Source: Phycisphaeraceae bacterium (GTDB taxonomy: Bacteria > Planctomycetota > Phycisphaerae > Phycisphaerales > Phycisphaeraceae). From it: a stretch of 64,000 bases of DNA. A model generated the notes under the pieces. That model did no database searches. It saw only the letters and a list, made by a program, of their open reading frames with translations, and was not told where the DNA came from. Each line of letters opens with the position of its first letter. The first letter of the stretch is position 1. The position numbers and the translations under genes were made by a program. Below, piece after piece: positions 24,501-32,546 of this stretch. The stretch spans positions 558,001 to 622,000 of the forward strand of contig JAVKCD010000003.1 in the NCBI GenBank assembly GCA_040222855.1, given 5' to 3'.

Positions 24501-25550
24501 TTCGAGTCCCTTGATGCGTCGGTTGGCAGCCTGGACTTTTTCATCGGCGGCGTCCCACTGCTTCTGGCACTGGATGAGGTGTCGAGCCATCTGGTCGGCG
24601 AGAGCGTAGCGAGGCTGCTGGTCGTGTGCGGGGCCGGAGATGATGAGGGGTGTGCGGGCTTCGTCGATGAGGATGGAGTCGACTTCGTCGACGATGCAGA
24701 AGTCGCGTCGTTTCTGGACCTGCTCCTGGGTGGAGAGTTTCATGTTGTCGCGGAGGTAGTCGAAGCCGAACTCGGAGTTGGTGCCGTAGACGACGTCGCA
24801 GTGGTAGGCCTGGGCTTTGAGTTGAGGGGGGACCATGTGCTGGGGGTGGATGGCGCCGACGGTGAGTCCGAGGGCGTAGTAGAAGGGGAAGACCCAGTCG
24901 CGGTCGCGTTGGACGAGGTAGTCGTTGACGGTGACGACGTGGCATCGGTGGTTTTCGATGCAGGCGGCGTAGCAGGCGAGGGGAGCGACGATGGTTTTGC
25001 CTTCGCCGGTTTTCATTTCGGCGACGCGTCCTTCGGAGAGGACCATTCCGCCTATGAGTTGGACGTCGAAGGGTCGGGCGCGGAAGGGAGGTCGTGACTG
25101 GGGGTAGATGGCGCGGATGGCGTCGTAGAGTTCGTTGGGAACCTCGACCTGGAGCCAGCCGGGGGCGGGTTCTCCGCCTATGACGGGCTCGGGTTCGAGG
25201 GCGGAGGCCTTCTCGACGAGTTCGTGGTAGAGCGGTTGGAGGTTTTCGGGGAGTTGGGATGCGTCGAAGCCGTTGGCGGGGTCGAGGGTTTTGCGGAGTC
25301 CGACGGCGCGGTCCATGGCTTCGCGGGCGACGGCCATGACTTCGGGGAGGAAGGAGCTGAGGGGTGTGCCGTCTTTGACGCGTTGGCGGAACTCGGCGGT
25401 TTTGTCGCGGAGCTGGGCATCGGTGAGTTGGCGGGTGGCCTGCTCGTGGCTGCTGATCTGCTCGACGCGGCGGTGGTAGCTCTTGACGAGGCGCTGGTTG
25501 CGGGAGCCGAAGAGCTTGCTGAAGACCTTGCTGACGGCCTTGGAAACCAT
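21504..25550 (-). CDS. secA: Preprotein translocase ATPase SecA (housekeeping, extra-long)
   Basis: The 1348-residue protein is the motor that pushes preproteins through SecYEG. It has RPFDVQLIGGMVLSEG (Q motif), KTGEGKT (Walker A), VDEVDSILIDEARTPLIISG, IVDEFTGRLMVGRQW, GMTGTA, NMAGRGTDIKLR, QLRGRAGRQGD, and the scaffold and wing domains through LRDSINLRGYAEKDP-like sequence near the end. Usual SecA has about 900 residues. The excess comes from a charged coiled-coil insertion after residue 320, an insertion between the GRGTDIKLR and GTERHEARR motifs, and extra scaffold sequence. The Gly/Ala/Met-rich C-terminus ends in a basic RKQRRARGKGKK and lacks the Cys-rich zinc domain that binds SecB. 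ATG 25586 would add 12 residues. Confidence 0.95.
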   Translation of the reverse strand: MVSKAVSKVFSKLFGSRNQRLVKSYHRRVEQISSHEQATRQLTDAQLRDKTAEFRQRVKDGTPLSSFLPEVMAVAREAMDRAVGLRKTLDPANGFDASQLPENLQPLYHELVEKASALEPEPVIGGEPAPGWLQVEVPNELYDAIRAIYPQSRPPFRARPFDVQLIGGMVLSEGRVAEMKTGEGKTIVAPLACYAACIENHRCHVVTVNDYLVQRDRDWVFPFYYALGLTVGAIHPQHMVPPQLKAQAYHCDVVYGTNSEFGFDYLRDNMKLSTQEQVQKRRDFCIVDEVDSILIDEARTPLIISGPAHDQQPRYALADQMARHLIQCQKQWDAADEKVQAANRRIKGLEGDIRNSRDKDKIAEMKAEMKDLAKQVPILEAQRDQHTQYYEVNRERKATYLTHEGIEEAQKQADVGSFYVGTNMDLPHLLENALRGHVIYERDKEYVVQNGEVVIVDEFTGRLMVGRQWSDGLHQAIETKEGVTVKQETQTMATVTLQNFFKLYKRLAGMTGTAITEATEFREIYELDVVCIPTNREIARHDREDLIFLSSKDKWNAIVDEIKRVHDYGRPVLVGTTSVEKSEMLSKLLNQKHAIKHEVLNAKQHEREAHIVEAAGELGAVMIATNMAGRGTDIKLRAIDRANLVRHWQLRNLLPKQAAAEMTDDELINLAYRHQAATELGLKKRDLEELPDDQLRLKLFRHWCLTDAFLEEKRVEKMDLDDCTKALDELPDYVKHRLQIWTHAEKMGGLHIVGTERHEARRIDNQLRGRAGRQGDNGSSRFFISLEDDLMKLFAGKTTMMALSKLGMKEGDAIEHSWVTKSVERAQRKVEERNYQIRKQLLEFDELMEHQRNTFYDLRQRVLEGTAIRDLIFEYFEDAIEDAVGLYLDPEFRRGQVAEWCRTNLEFSIDPARIHLDSQDDLEASIRNGAINESRDTINVTLGEYMPDEHNPSTWDAKALSAWAMSRFQVNLPISRIEKMSAEEVRDQLKEAAAEQVDKRDLSKLAIYLNARFGYEKLAEWANAKFEIKIDIDDIFEQEFDDTVDHILEKAKHAYSEREIVYPVEYHLEAVYQGALQDQRWALDRLLELANNRYGLDWNDETIGAMSAQEIYDKLMDTAQGWLRDGRLEEYLDQQISQRNADPKEVAAWVRERFGVEVLPDELEQADNIADFLNPRCRETLRSELTQLERFVLLQILDQAWKDHLYGMDTLKDSINLRGYAEKDPRIEYKREGAKQFREMQAGVRDRVVELIFRAKLTPNVKLRNVYGDQQAVHPTAQSAMAATPAGAGNPADAAMGAAGPGGMGGGAVSAETEQRLKERAAQLRDQADNTTAPLNRKQRRARGKGKK

Positions 25551-25711
25551 GTGATTGACCTTTTTGCGAGAGAGCGTCCGGGGCATTGGCCGCGGGCGGG
25601 ATGGTTTATGGCCCCCGTGTGGCGGGCGCCATCTGGTGTGTTTATCGGAGAAATCGGGGGGGAGGGCCCGGTGAGGCGGCAGGAGGGCCGATCATCGGGG
25701 TTCGACGCGGA

Positions 25712-26035
25712 TCAGGCGATCTGGGCGGGTGGAGGCAGGTCGAGGAGGGCTTCGAGGTCCGATAGCGGGTTGGTGGATGCGGCGGAGGAGGCTTTGGCGA
25801 CGCGACGGAGGTCGGATCGGGCGGCGTCCTGTCGGGCTTCGTGGGCTGATGCTGCGGTTTTTTCGGAGACGGTGTGGAGGGCGTCGGCGGGCAGGAAGCA
25901 GACGAGTCGTAGGAGTCCGTGGTGGCCGTTGGTGCCGTGGGGCACGGTGAGGGCCATGAGGCAGGGGCCGATGAGGACGAGGGTGATGACGCCGGTCCAG
26001 GCACAGGCTGAGGTGTTGAGGGTGGGCTTCTGCAC
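25712..26035 (-). CDS. Hypothetical small membrane protein
   Basis: GTG 26035 opens a 107-residue frame with one hydrophobic segment (TGVITLVLIGPCLMALTVP) near the N-terminus and a polar, Ala/Ser/Arg-rich C-terminus that ends in a Leu/Pro-rich motif (LEALLDLPPPAQIA). I do not recognise a family. It fills an otherwise empty 570-base gap between secA and sucC and is divergent from sucC. A perfect GCCCCC/GGGGGC hairpin lies just upstream at 26047-26061. Confidence is limited because no clear ribosome binding site is seen. Confidence 0.4.
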   Translation of the reverse strand: MQKPTLNTSACAWTGVITLVLIGPCLMALTVPHGTNGHHGLLRLVCFLPADALHTVSEKTAASAHEARQDAARSDLRRVAKASSAASTNPLSDLEALLDLPPPAQIA

Positions 26036-26155
26036 GGTGTCATTATGCCCCCCTTGGGGGCGGAGTTCCAGTGGGTGTGGTAAGGGATGCTGAAGGCGGG
26101 GGCTGATCCGGCTAGACTCGTCGTCCCTCACCCCGAACCGGAAGGCGATTTGAGT

Positions 26156-27358
26156 ATGAACATTCACGAGTACCAGGCGCGCGAGTTGCTTCAGAAGTTT
26201 GGTGTGCCGGTTCCGCCTGGGATCGTGGTGACGAACCCGATGGAGGCGGAGAAGGCATATGAGACGCTGGCGAAGCGTCATGGGGCGACGTTGGCGGTAG
26301 TGAAGGCTCAGGTGCATGCTGGTGGGCGTGGCAAGGGTGGTGGCGTGAAGCTGGTGCGGTCATCGGAGGAGGCACGGAAGGCGGCGGCGGCGATTTTGAG
26401 CAAACCGTTGATCACGCCTCAGACCCCGCCTGAGGGTGTGCCGGTGACGAAGCTGCTGGTGGCGGCGGGTGTTGATATTGAGAAGGAGTATTACCTGGCG
26501 ATCGCGGTGGATCGGAAGACGGGGGCGCCGGTGCTGATTGCTTCGTCGCAGGGAGGGATGGATATTGAGCAGGTGGCGCATGAGAACCCGGATGCGATTA
26601 TCCGGGAGTCGATCAGCCCGATCGCGGGGCTGGCGCCTTATCAGGCGAGGAAGATTGCTTATCAGTTGGGGTTCAAGGGTCAGCAGGTGCGGATGGCGGG
26701 GAAGATCATGCACCAGTTGTCGGACCTGTTTTTGAAGAGTGACTGCTCGTTAGCGGAGATCAACCCGTTGATTGTGACGAAGGCGACGGACGAGCACCCG
26801 GATGGTGTGGTGATGGCGATTGATGCGAAGCTGAACTTTGATGAGAACGCGATGATGCGTCAGGAGGAGATCAAGGGTTACGAGGATCCGGCCGAGGTGA
26901 ACCCGGATGAGGCGCACGCGGCGCGGTTTGGGTTGTCGTATATCAAGCTGGACGGGACGATTGGTTGTCTGGTGAATGGTGCGGGGTTAGCGATGGCGAC
27001 GATGGACATCATCAAGCTGCATGGCGGGGAGCCGGCGAACTTTCTGGATGTGGGCGGTTCGGCATCGGAGGAGGCGGTGACCGAGGCGTTTCGGATCATT
27101 CTCAAGGACCCGAAGGTGGACGGGGTGCTGGTGAATATTTTTGGTGGGATTGCGAAGTGTGACACGATTGCGCGGGCGATCGTGGTGGCGGCGAAGGAGG
27201 TTGGGTTCAAGGTCCCGCTGGTGGTTCGGCTGGAGGGGACGAATGTTGAGCCGGCGCGGAAGATCCTGGAGGCGGCAAAAAAGGAGATCCCGACGATGCA
27301 GATCGGTGCGGACCTGACGGACGCGGCGAAGAAGATCACGGGCGCGGTGGCTGCGTAG
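26156..27358 (+). CDS. sucC: ADP-forming succinate-CoA ligase, beta subunit
   Basis: The 400-residue protein begins [20 protein letters not shown] and carries the ATP-grasp fold of Suc[18 protein letters not shown], the metal-binding [10 protein letters not shown]-type segment, and the C-terminal [14 protein letters not shown], which forms the nucleotide and phospho-His interface. It converts succinyl-CoA, ADP and phosphate to succinate, CoA and ATP in the TCA cycle together with the alpha subunit SucD. sucD, normally the next gene, is absent; an unknown membrane protein follows. GGAAGG upstream supports ATG 26156. Confidence 0.95.
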   Translation: MNIHEYQARELLQKFGVPVPPGIVVTNPMEAEKAYETLAKRHGATLAVVKAQVHAGGRGKGGGVKLVRSSEEARKAAAAILSKPLITPQTPPEGVPVTKLLVAAGVDIEKEYYLAIAVDRKTGAPVLIASSQGGMDIEQVAHENPDAIIRESISPIAGLAPYQARKIAYQLGFKGQQVRMAGKIMHQLSDLFLKSDCSLAEINPLIVTKATDEHPDGVVMAIDAKLNFDENAMMRQEEIKGYEDPAEVNPDEAHAARFGLSYIKLDGTIGCLVNGAGLAMATMDIIKLHGGEPANFLDVGGSASEEAVTEAFRIILKDPKVDGVLVNIFGGIAKCDTIARAIVVAAKEVGFKVPLVVRLEGTNVEPARKILEAAKKEIPTMQIGADLTDAAKKITGAVAA

Positions 27359-27493
27359 CGGGGAATCGGTCATTTATCCCTGAAAAAGCTGACTAGACAC
27401 TCTTGTGATATCGCATTGGTGGGCTTAATGTCGGTGTTCCGGGGCATGCCGTGGGTGTGCCTGTGTCTTGACTCTGGATAAGGGATTGACATC

Positions 27494-28171
27494 ATGCTCA
27501 GGGGTACGATCGCCATGGTCATCGCGGGGTTGCTGGGTGCTGGTTTGTGGGCGTGGGTGGCGTTTGCCACGGAGTATGAGTTTGCGGTGGTGGCTTGTCT
27601 GATCGGGGTGTTTGTCGGGGCGGCGGCGTATTACGGTTCGGGTGGTCATCTCACGGCGATCAACGGTTTGTTGGCGGTGGCGGTGACGTGTGCTTCGATC
27701 ACGCTGGGCAAGATGGCGATCGTGGAGATCATGATTCAGGATGAACTGTCAACGGCACAATCGCAGTTGTTTGATCCGGTGCTTGATCGGCTTGCGACGG
27801 ATGATGAGTATGTGATCAGTTATCTGGCGGACGATGTGGCGATGGAGCGGACCGATGCGGGCGAGACGCTGGCGTGGCCGGGTGGTGACGAGTATGAGGA
27901 GCGGGAGCGTGAAGCGGACTATCCAGCGGCTATCTGGGCGGAGGCGGAGGCTTTGTGGGAGGGCATGTCGCCAGCGGATCGTCAGGATTATCGAGAGGAG
28001 TTGATTGAGAATCAGGAGGCGGTTCACGAGGCATTGATGGGCTATGTCAGCAGTGAAGCGCGTGACGCGGGGATTCTCGGGATGTTCCACCCGATGGATT
28101 TGCTCTTTTATGCGATCGCCATGTACATCGCCTATCGGGCCGGGTCGGGGCGGATAGCCGCGGAGGGGTGA
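27494..28171 (+). CDS. Hypothetical membrane protein
   Basis: I do not recognise this 225-residue protein. It has two or three N-terminal hydrophobic segments (about residues 5-25, 30-47 and 55-72), an acidic soluble central region rich in Glu, Asp and Ala (for example EYEERERE), and a final hydrophobic segment (MDLLFYAIAMYIAYRAG) before the C-terminus. The acidic domain between membrane helices suggests a signalling or regulatory role, but nothing specific supports this. It is followed by two co-directional small genes 31 and 6 bases apart, so the three may form an operon. Confidence 0.7.
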   Translation: MLRGTIAMVIAGLLGAGLWAWVAFATEYEFAVVACLIGVFVGAAAYYGSGGHLTAINGLLAVAVTCASITLGKMAIVEIMIQDELSTAQSQLFDPVLDRLATDDEYVISYLADDVAMERTDAGETLAWPGGDEYEEREREADYPAAIWAEAEALWEGMSPADRQDYREELIENQEAVHEALMGYVSSEARDAGILGMFHPMDLLFYAIAMYIAYRAGSGRIAAEG

Positions 28172-28202
28172 ACGGGTCGCGATGGATGCCTACACTGCGG
28201 GC

Positions 28203-28397
28203 ATGAAACATGAACCTTTGCTCGCGGAACTGGATCGGTTGCGGAAGGACTTGGACAAGGACCCGACGGATATTGAGTGGCTGACGTTGCATCACGCGTT
28301 TGTGTTTATCAGCTACAAGACGAATGAGTTTGCTGAGTATGTGGCTGAGGCTTCGGCGCGGGGTGAGTTTGCTGAGTGGGAGGAGGAGAACGGGTGA
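28203..28397 (+). CDS. Hypothetical 64-residue protein
   Basis: From ATG 28203 the product is MKHEPLLAELDRLRKDLD and then a helical, acidic sequence with an aromatic core (WLTLHHAFVFISYKTNEF) and a Glu-rich end. It lacks membrane segments and reads as a small all-helical cytoplasmic protein of unknown function. ATG 28182 in the same frame would add seven residues. The stop lies six bases before the start of the acetyltransferase gene, which argues for co-transcription. Confidence 0.6.
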   Translation: MKHEPLLAELDRLRKDLDKDPTDIEWLTLHHAFVFISYKTNEFAEYVAEASARGEFAEWEEENG

Positions 28398-28403
28398 GTG
28401 GTG

Positions 28404-28979
28404 ATGGCTGATGTGGTGACTGTGGCGGTTTGTGGGGATGAGCTGACGCTGGCGACGGAGGTCACGGCGTTGTGCATGCGGACGTGGCCGTGGGATGAGC
28501 CGGTGGCGGCTGAGGTTGAGGCTCGGCGGCTGATTGAGGAAGCGGAGGCGTATGAGGGGCCTGCGGAGCGGGGGCATCGGTATCACGTGATCAAGGAGGG
28601 GGATCGGGTGTGTGCGGTGGCGCGGACGTTTGCGCGGACGATCGGGACGGTTGCTGGGCGGATGGAGGTTCTTGCGTTGTCGGGGGTGGTGGTTGAGGAG
28701 GCGTTTCGGGGTCGGGGGTTGGGGGCGGCGGTGGTGCGGGGTGCGCTGGAGCGGGTGGATCGGGGTGTGTTCGGGTTTTCGCTGTTCCAGACGGGTGAGC
28801 ACAACCGGGGGTTTTACACGCGGCTGGGTGCGATGGTGGTGGGTAATGAGGTGATCAACTCGCTGGCGACGGAGGGGATGCGGATGCCGGCGTTTAATCC
28901 GGATGAGCTGGTGGTGGTGTATCCGGAGAAGGCGGGTTGGCCGGACGGGACGATTGATCTGCTGGGGTCGGGGTACTGA
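28404..28979 (+). CDS. GNAT-family N-acetyltransferase
   Basis: The 191-residue protein carries the acetyl-CoA binding signature of GNAT enzymes: GVVVEEAFRGRGLGAAVVRGAL, where RGRGLG is the Q/RxxGxG/A pyrophosphate loop. A later FQTGEHNRGFYTRLGAMVVG fits motif B with the conserved Asn and Tyr. The substrate cannot be told. It follows the 64-residue gene with a six-base gap and converges on cysS with five bases between stops. GTG 28398 is an alternative start. Confidence 0.82.
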   Translation: MADVVTVAVCGDELTLATEVTALCMRTWPWDEPVAAEVEARRLIEEAEAYEGPAERGHRYHVIKEGDRVCAVARTFARTIGTVAGRMEVLALSGVVVEEAFRGRGLGAAVVRGALERVDRGVFGFSLFQTGEHNRGFYTRLGAMVVGNEVINSLATEGMRMPAFNPDELVVVYPEKAGWPDGTIDLLGSGY

Positions 28980-28984
28980 GCGGG

Positions 28985-30535
28985 TTAGGCGAGTTTTTTC
29001 TGGGCGGTGGTGCCGTCTTTGGTGGTCTGGACGATGTAGCCCATGGCCTGGAGTTTAGCGCGGGCGGCGTCGGCGGCGGGGAAGTCTTTGGTGGCGCGGG
29101 CGTGATCGATGGCGGCGCAGAGTTGTTGGGCTTGATCGTCTATGCCGGAGGCTGATTCGGTCTCACGGATGATGCCGAGGACGGAATCCATGGCAGCGAG
29201 AACCCCCCCCTCATCAGCAGAGTCCTGGGTGGCGGCGTTCTGGGCTTGCGGGCTTGTGATGAACTCGAAGACGGCGGCGAGGGCTCCGGCGACGTTGAGG
29301 TCGTCGGCGAGGGCGCGGATGAAGGGTTGGAGTTGGGGGTGATCGGCAGGGGCGGGTGGGGTGTCCGGGGTGAGGTTGAGTTTGCGGGCGGCTTCGCGGA
29401 GGCGGCGGACGGCGGAGGCGGATTCTTCGAGGCCCTTGAGTCGGAAGTCGGCGTTTTTGCGGTAGTGGCCGCGCATGAGTTCGAGGCGGATGACCGCAGG
29501 GTCCACCCCCCCCACCCCCCCGCCCCCCCCTACCCCCCGACCTTCGCCGCCACCCACTCCATCCGTGCTTTTGTCGGTGAGGTCGCGGAGGGTGTAGAAG
29601 TTGCCGAGGGACTTGGACATTTTTTCGCCATCGACGAGGAGGAATCGTGCGTGGAGCCAGTAGTTGGCGAAGCGGTCTTTGCCGGAGGCTCCGCGTGACT
29701 GGGCGATCTCGCACTCGTGGTGGGGGAAGATGTTGTCTTCTCCGCCTGTGTGGATGTCGATGATGTCAGCGTTGAGGGAGGCTCGTGCCATGGCGGAGCA
29801 CTCGATGTGCCAGCCGGGGTAGCCGGTTCCCCAGGGGGAGGGCCATTTCATGAGGTGGTTGTGGTCGGGTTTCCAGAGGAGGAAGTCGGCGGGGTGTCGT
29901 TTGGCTTGTTGGTTGGTTTCGGAGACGCGTCCGCCTGCGCCGCCTCGGAGCTGGTCGAGTGTGTTGCCGGAGAGTTGGCCGTAGTCGGGGAAGTTTTCGA
30001 CGGAGAAGTAGACGGCGCCATCGTCTGCGACGTAGGCGTGGTTGTTGTCGATGAGTCGGGCGATCATGGGGATCATGGAGGGGGAGACGTGGTCGGTGGC
30101 GCGGGGGCGATGGGACTCGGGGTCGTCGGCGATTTTGAGTCGTAGGGCGCGGGCGTCGTCGAGGAAGGCCTGCTCGAAGTAGCGGGCGACCTGGTAAGGG
30201 TCGGTGGGGTCATCGACGTTGGCGGTACCTTGTTTTTTGGAGGCTTTGAGGCGTTGTGCGGCGAGTGCCATTTTGTCTTCGCCGGCGCCGTCGACGTTGC
30301 GGTCATCGGTCATGTGGCCGACGTCGGTGATGTTCATCACCTGGTGGACGGCGTAGCCGAAGAGTTCGAGAGAGCGCCTGAGGACATCGGCGAAGAGGAA
30401 GCTGCGGAAGTTGCCGATCTGGGCGTAGTCGTAGACGGTGGGCCCGCAGTTGTACATGAGGACGCGGCCGGGGTTGATCGGCTGGAAGTCTTCGAGGCGG
30501 TGGGTGAGGGTGTTGTAGAAGCGGGGCTTGATCAT
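28985..30535 (-). CDS. cysS: Cysteinyl-tRNA synthetase with a glycine-rich insertion
   Basis: Class I synthetase that charges tRNA-Cys. The 516-residue protein starts MIKPRFYNTLTHRLEDF and has the zinc-ligand Cys in YNCGPTVYDYA, the second Cys in WHIECSAMA, HHECEIAQS, and KMSKSLGNFYTLRDL. Two oddities: the HIGH-type motif reads QIGN, so its first His is Gln (codon CAG), and a run of about 23 mostly Gly/Val residues follows the KMSKS loop. That insert is encoded by runs of 6-8 C on the plus strand at 29506-29538. The remainder (DPAVIRLELMRGHYRKNADF) is normal, so the gene is probably functional. Confidence 0.93.
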   Translation of the reverse strand: MIKPRFYNTLTHRLEDFQPINPGRVLMYNCGPTVYDYAQIGNFRSFLFADVLRRSLELFGYAVHQVMNITDVGHMTDDRNVDGAGEDKMALAAQRLKASKKQGTANVDDPTDPYQVARYFEQAFLDDARALRLKIADDPESHRPRATDHVSPSMIPMIARLIDNNHAYVADDGAVYFSVENFPDYGQLSGNTLDQLRGGAGGRVSETNQQAKRHPADFLLWKPDHNHLMKWPSPWGTGYPGWHIECSAMARASLNADIIDIHTGGEDNIFPHHECEIAQSRGASGKDRFANYWLHARFLLVDGEKMSKSLGNFYTLRDLTDKSTDGVGGGEGRGVGGGGGVGGVDPAVIRLELMRGHYRKNADFRLKGLEESASAVRRLREAARKLNLTPDTPPAPADHPQLQPFIRALADDLNVAGALAAVFEFITSPQAQNAATQDSADEGGVLAAMDSVLGIIRETESASGIDDQAQQLCAAIDHARATKDFPAADAARAKLQAMGYIVQTTKDGTTAQKKLA

Positions 30536-30556
30536 CGGCGTGATTTTAGCGGAGGA

Positions 30557-31837
30557 TCAGGCGGCGTTGTCGTCGGGTGCGGCGGGGAGTTCATCGAGTT
30601 TTTCGATGCGGACGCGGACGACGCGGGTTTTTTCTGCGGCGACCACGGTGAAGCGGACGCCTTGGAGATCGAAGGTCTCGTCTTGTTTGGGGATGTGTCC
30701 GAGGTGGCTGAGGACGAAGCCGCCGATGGTGTCGAAGTCGTCATCTTCGGGGAGTTCGAGGTCGAGGCGGTCGTTTACTTCGTCGATCGAGACGCGGGCG
30801 TCGATGTCGGCGGCGTGTTCGTTGATGGGGTAGATGGTGGGGTCGGGCTCGGCGCCTTCTTCGTATTCGTCGCGGATCTCGCCGACGATTTCTTCAAGGA
30901 TGTCTTCGATGGTGATGAGTCCTGCGGTTCCGCCGTATTCATCGAGCACGATGGCCATGTGCTGGTTGGTGCGTTGGAACTCGGCGAGGAGGTCGGCGAC
31001 GGATTTGCTTTCGGGTACGAGGTAGGGTTCGCGGAGAATTTGGTCGAGGTCGAAGTCGGCGGCGTCGCCGAGGTACTTGATGAGGTCGCGGGCGTAGAGG
31101 AGTCCGATGATCTGGTCGAGGCTCTCTTCGTAGAGGGGGATTCTGGAATAGCCGATGGTGGTAACGGCGTCGCGGATCTGGGGGAGTGTTGCCTCGGTGG
31201 TGTCGATGCCTTTGACGTCGGTGCGGGGTGTCATGATCTCGCCGGCGGTTGTGTTGGGGAGGTCGAAGACGGCTTCGAGCATCTGTTTCTGGATTTCGTT
31301 GACGTTTCCGCCATGCTTGTGATCTTCGACGACGGAGAGGACGTCGTCGGAGAGTTCATCGGCGGGCACGAGATCGACGCCTGAGACGCGGCGGACGAGG
31401 GGGTCGATGGTGTTGAGGAGTTGGAGTACGGGCGTGAGGATGAAGTAAAGGATGTAGAGGACGGGCAGTGAGGCGGCGATGAGGCCTTCGGGGGTGTAGC
31501 GGCCCCAACTGGTGGCGATGGCGACGGTGAAGACCGCGAGGATCGATCCGGCGCAGACGAAGGCGAGGCCGTAGGCGACCCAGCCCTGGTAGGAGCCCAC
31601 GAAGAGGTCGAGGACGGCGAGGAGGACGAGGAGGCTTGAGGCGGTGCGTAGCAGTCCGGTCATCAACTGGAGTTTGGGGAGGCGCTGAGTGAAGGTCGCC
31701 ATGGCTGACTGGCGTCCCTGAGACTCCAGGAGTTCTTCGAGTTTACGTCGAGAGAAGGTCTTGAGGGCGACGTTACAGGCGGCCAGGTAAGTGCCGAGGA
31801 GGGTTGCTACCACTGTGATGATGATCGACAGTTCCAA
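30557..31837 (-). CDS. CNNM/CBS-domain transporter (CorC/hemolysin family)
   Basis: The 426-residue inner-membrane protein has an N-terminal CNNM (DUF21) domain with several transmembrane helices up to about residue 150, a pair of CBS domains (GEIMTPRTDVKGID... and PESKSVADLLAEFQRTNQHMAIV... with DEYGGTAGLITIEDILEEIVGEI), and a C-terminal CorC_HlyC domain (FDTIGGFVLSHLGHIP). Family members are linked to magnesium or cobalt efflux and ion homeostasis; the old name hemolysin is misleading. It follows ybeY on the same strand, a common bacterial arrangement, and precedes cysS by 21 bases. Confidence 0.88.
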   Translation of the reverse strand: MELSIIITVVATLLGTYLAACNVALKTFSRRKLEELLESQGRQSAMATFTQRLPKLQLMTGLLRTASSLLVLLAVLDLFVGSYQGWVAYGLAFVCAGSILAVFTVAIATSWGRYTPEGLIAASLPVLYILYFILTPVLQLLNTIDPLVRRVSGVDLVPADELSDDVLSVVEDHKHGGNVNEIQKQMLEAVFDLPNTTAGEIMTPRTDVKGIDTTEATLPQIRDAVTTIGYSRIPLYEESLDQIIGLLYARDLIKYLGDAADFDLDQILREPYLVPESKSVADLLAEFQRTNQHMAIVLDEYGGTAGLITIEDILEEIVGEIRDEYEEGAEPDPTIYPINEHAADIDARVSIDEVNDRLDLELPEDDDFDTIGGFVLSHLGHIPKQDETFDLQGVRFTVVAAEKTRVVRVRIEKLDELPAAPDDNAA

Positions 31838-31864
31838 AGGTCAGGCGTCTCGCTTCCCCGGTGT

Positions 31865-31912
31865 TGCGGCGGTTTGCCGCATCGTCGCGACTGGCGGTCC
31901 GGGGCCCGCCAG
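31865..31912. repeat. Pair of hairpins between ybeY and the CNNM gene
   Basis: TGCGGC/GCCGCA (31865-31881) and CTGGCGG/CCGCCAG (31891-31912) are perfect dyads inside the 88-base gap of a co-directional gene pair. They could attenuate read-through or be copies of a dispersed GC-rich palindrome. No T-run follows. Confidence 0.35.
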
Positions 31913-31925
31913 CGCTCGCGGGCGT

Positions 31926-32480
31926 TTAGCCCGGTGCGTTTCTGGTTTGGACGGCGTAGACCGGGCCGACGCCTATGCGGGTGAGCAGGCGGTCTTCCTC
32001 GGCGTGCATCTTGCGAGCTTGATCTGGGTCGTGGTCGTCGTATCCGAGCAGGTGGAGGACGCCGTGGACGGCGTAGAGCAGCAGTTCGTGCTCGATCGAA
32101 TGGTTGTGTAGGTCGGCCTGTCGGCGGGCCTGATCGACACAGAGGACCAGCTCGCCCTCGATGGTGCGGGGCTGGTCAGCGAGATCGAAGGTGATGACGT
32201 CGGTGGTGGTGGGGTCGCCGAGGTATTGGTCGTGGAGTTTGGCCATCGTGGCGTCATCGACGAGGGCCAGGCTGAGGCTGATGAGGGGTGTGTTGAGTTG
32301 TGTGATGACCTCGGCCAAGCGTGCGGCGAGCCAGTCGGCGTGGGGCTGGGCCTGGGGATGATCGGGGGAGACGGCGATGAGGTTAGCGGGGTGCGTGGGC
32401 TCATCGGCCCTGGAAGGGTCGGGGTCGTCGTCGCCTGGGGCGTTGGCGGGATCGTCCTGGAGGATGATGGGGGTCAGCAT
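31926..32480 (-). CDS. ybeY: Endoribonuclease YbeY (rRNA maturation)
   Basis: The 184-residue protein is a small zinc metalloprotein needed for 16S rRNA 3'-end maturation and ribosome quality control. The diagnostic HGVLHLLGYDDHDPDQARKMH contains the three-His zinc motif (HxxxHxxGYDH). DPTTTDVITFDLAD upstream is the second conserved block. An N-terminal extension of about 40 acidic residues precedes the domain. It lies upstream of a CNNM gene as in many bacteria. Confidence 0.92.
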   Translation of the reverse strand: MLTPIILQDDPANAPGDDDPDPSRADEPTHPANLIAVSPDHPQAQPHADWLAARLAEVITQLNTPLISLSLALVDDATMAKLHDQYLGDPTTTDVITFDLADQPRTIEGELVLCVDQARRQADLHNHSIEHELLLYAVHGVLHLLGYDDHDPDQARKMHAEEDRLLTRIGVGPVYAVQTRNAPG

Positions 32481-32546
32481 CGGATTCGCATTGTACCCCC
32501 AACCCGTCGGGGAGTGGGTTCCTGTGGTCTCGAAGAGGACTTGGTT

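Noticed and set aside
23103-25097. 664-codon open frame on the plus strand, antisense to secA
   Set aside because: It mirrors secA codons: its residues are mostly Val, Phe, Gly, Asp and Glu, as expected from the complement of a C-ending coding strand. It has no domain.
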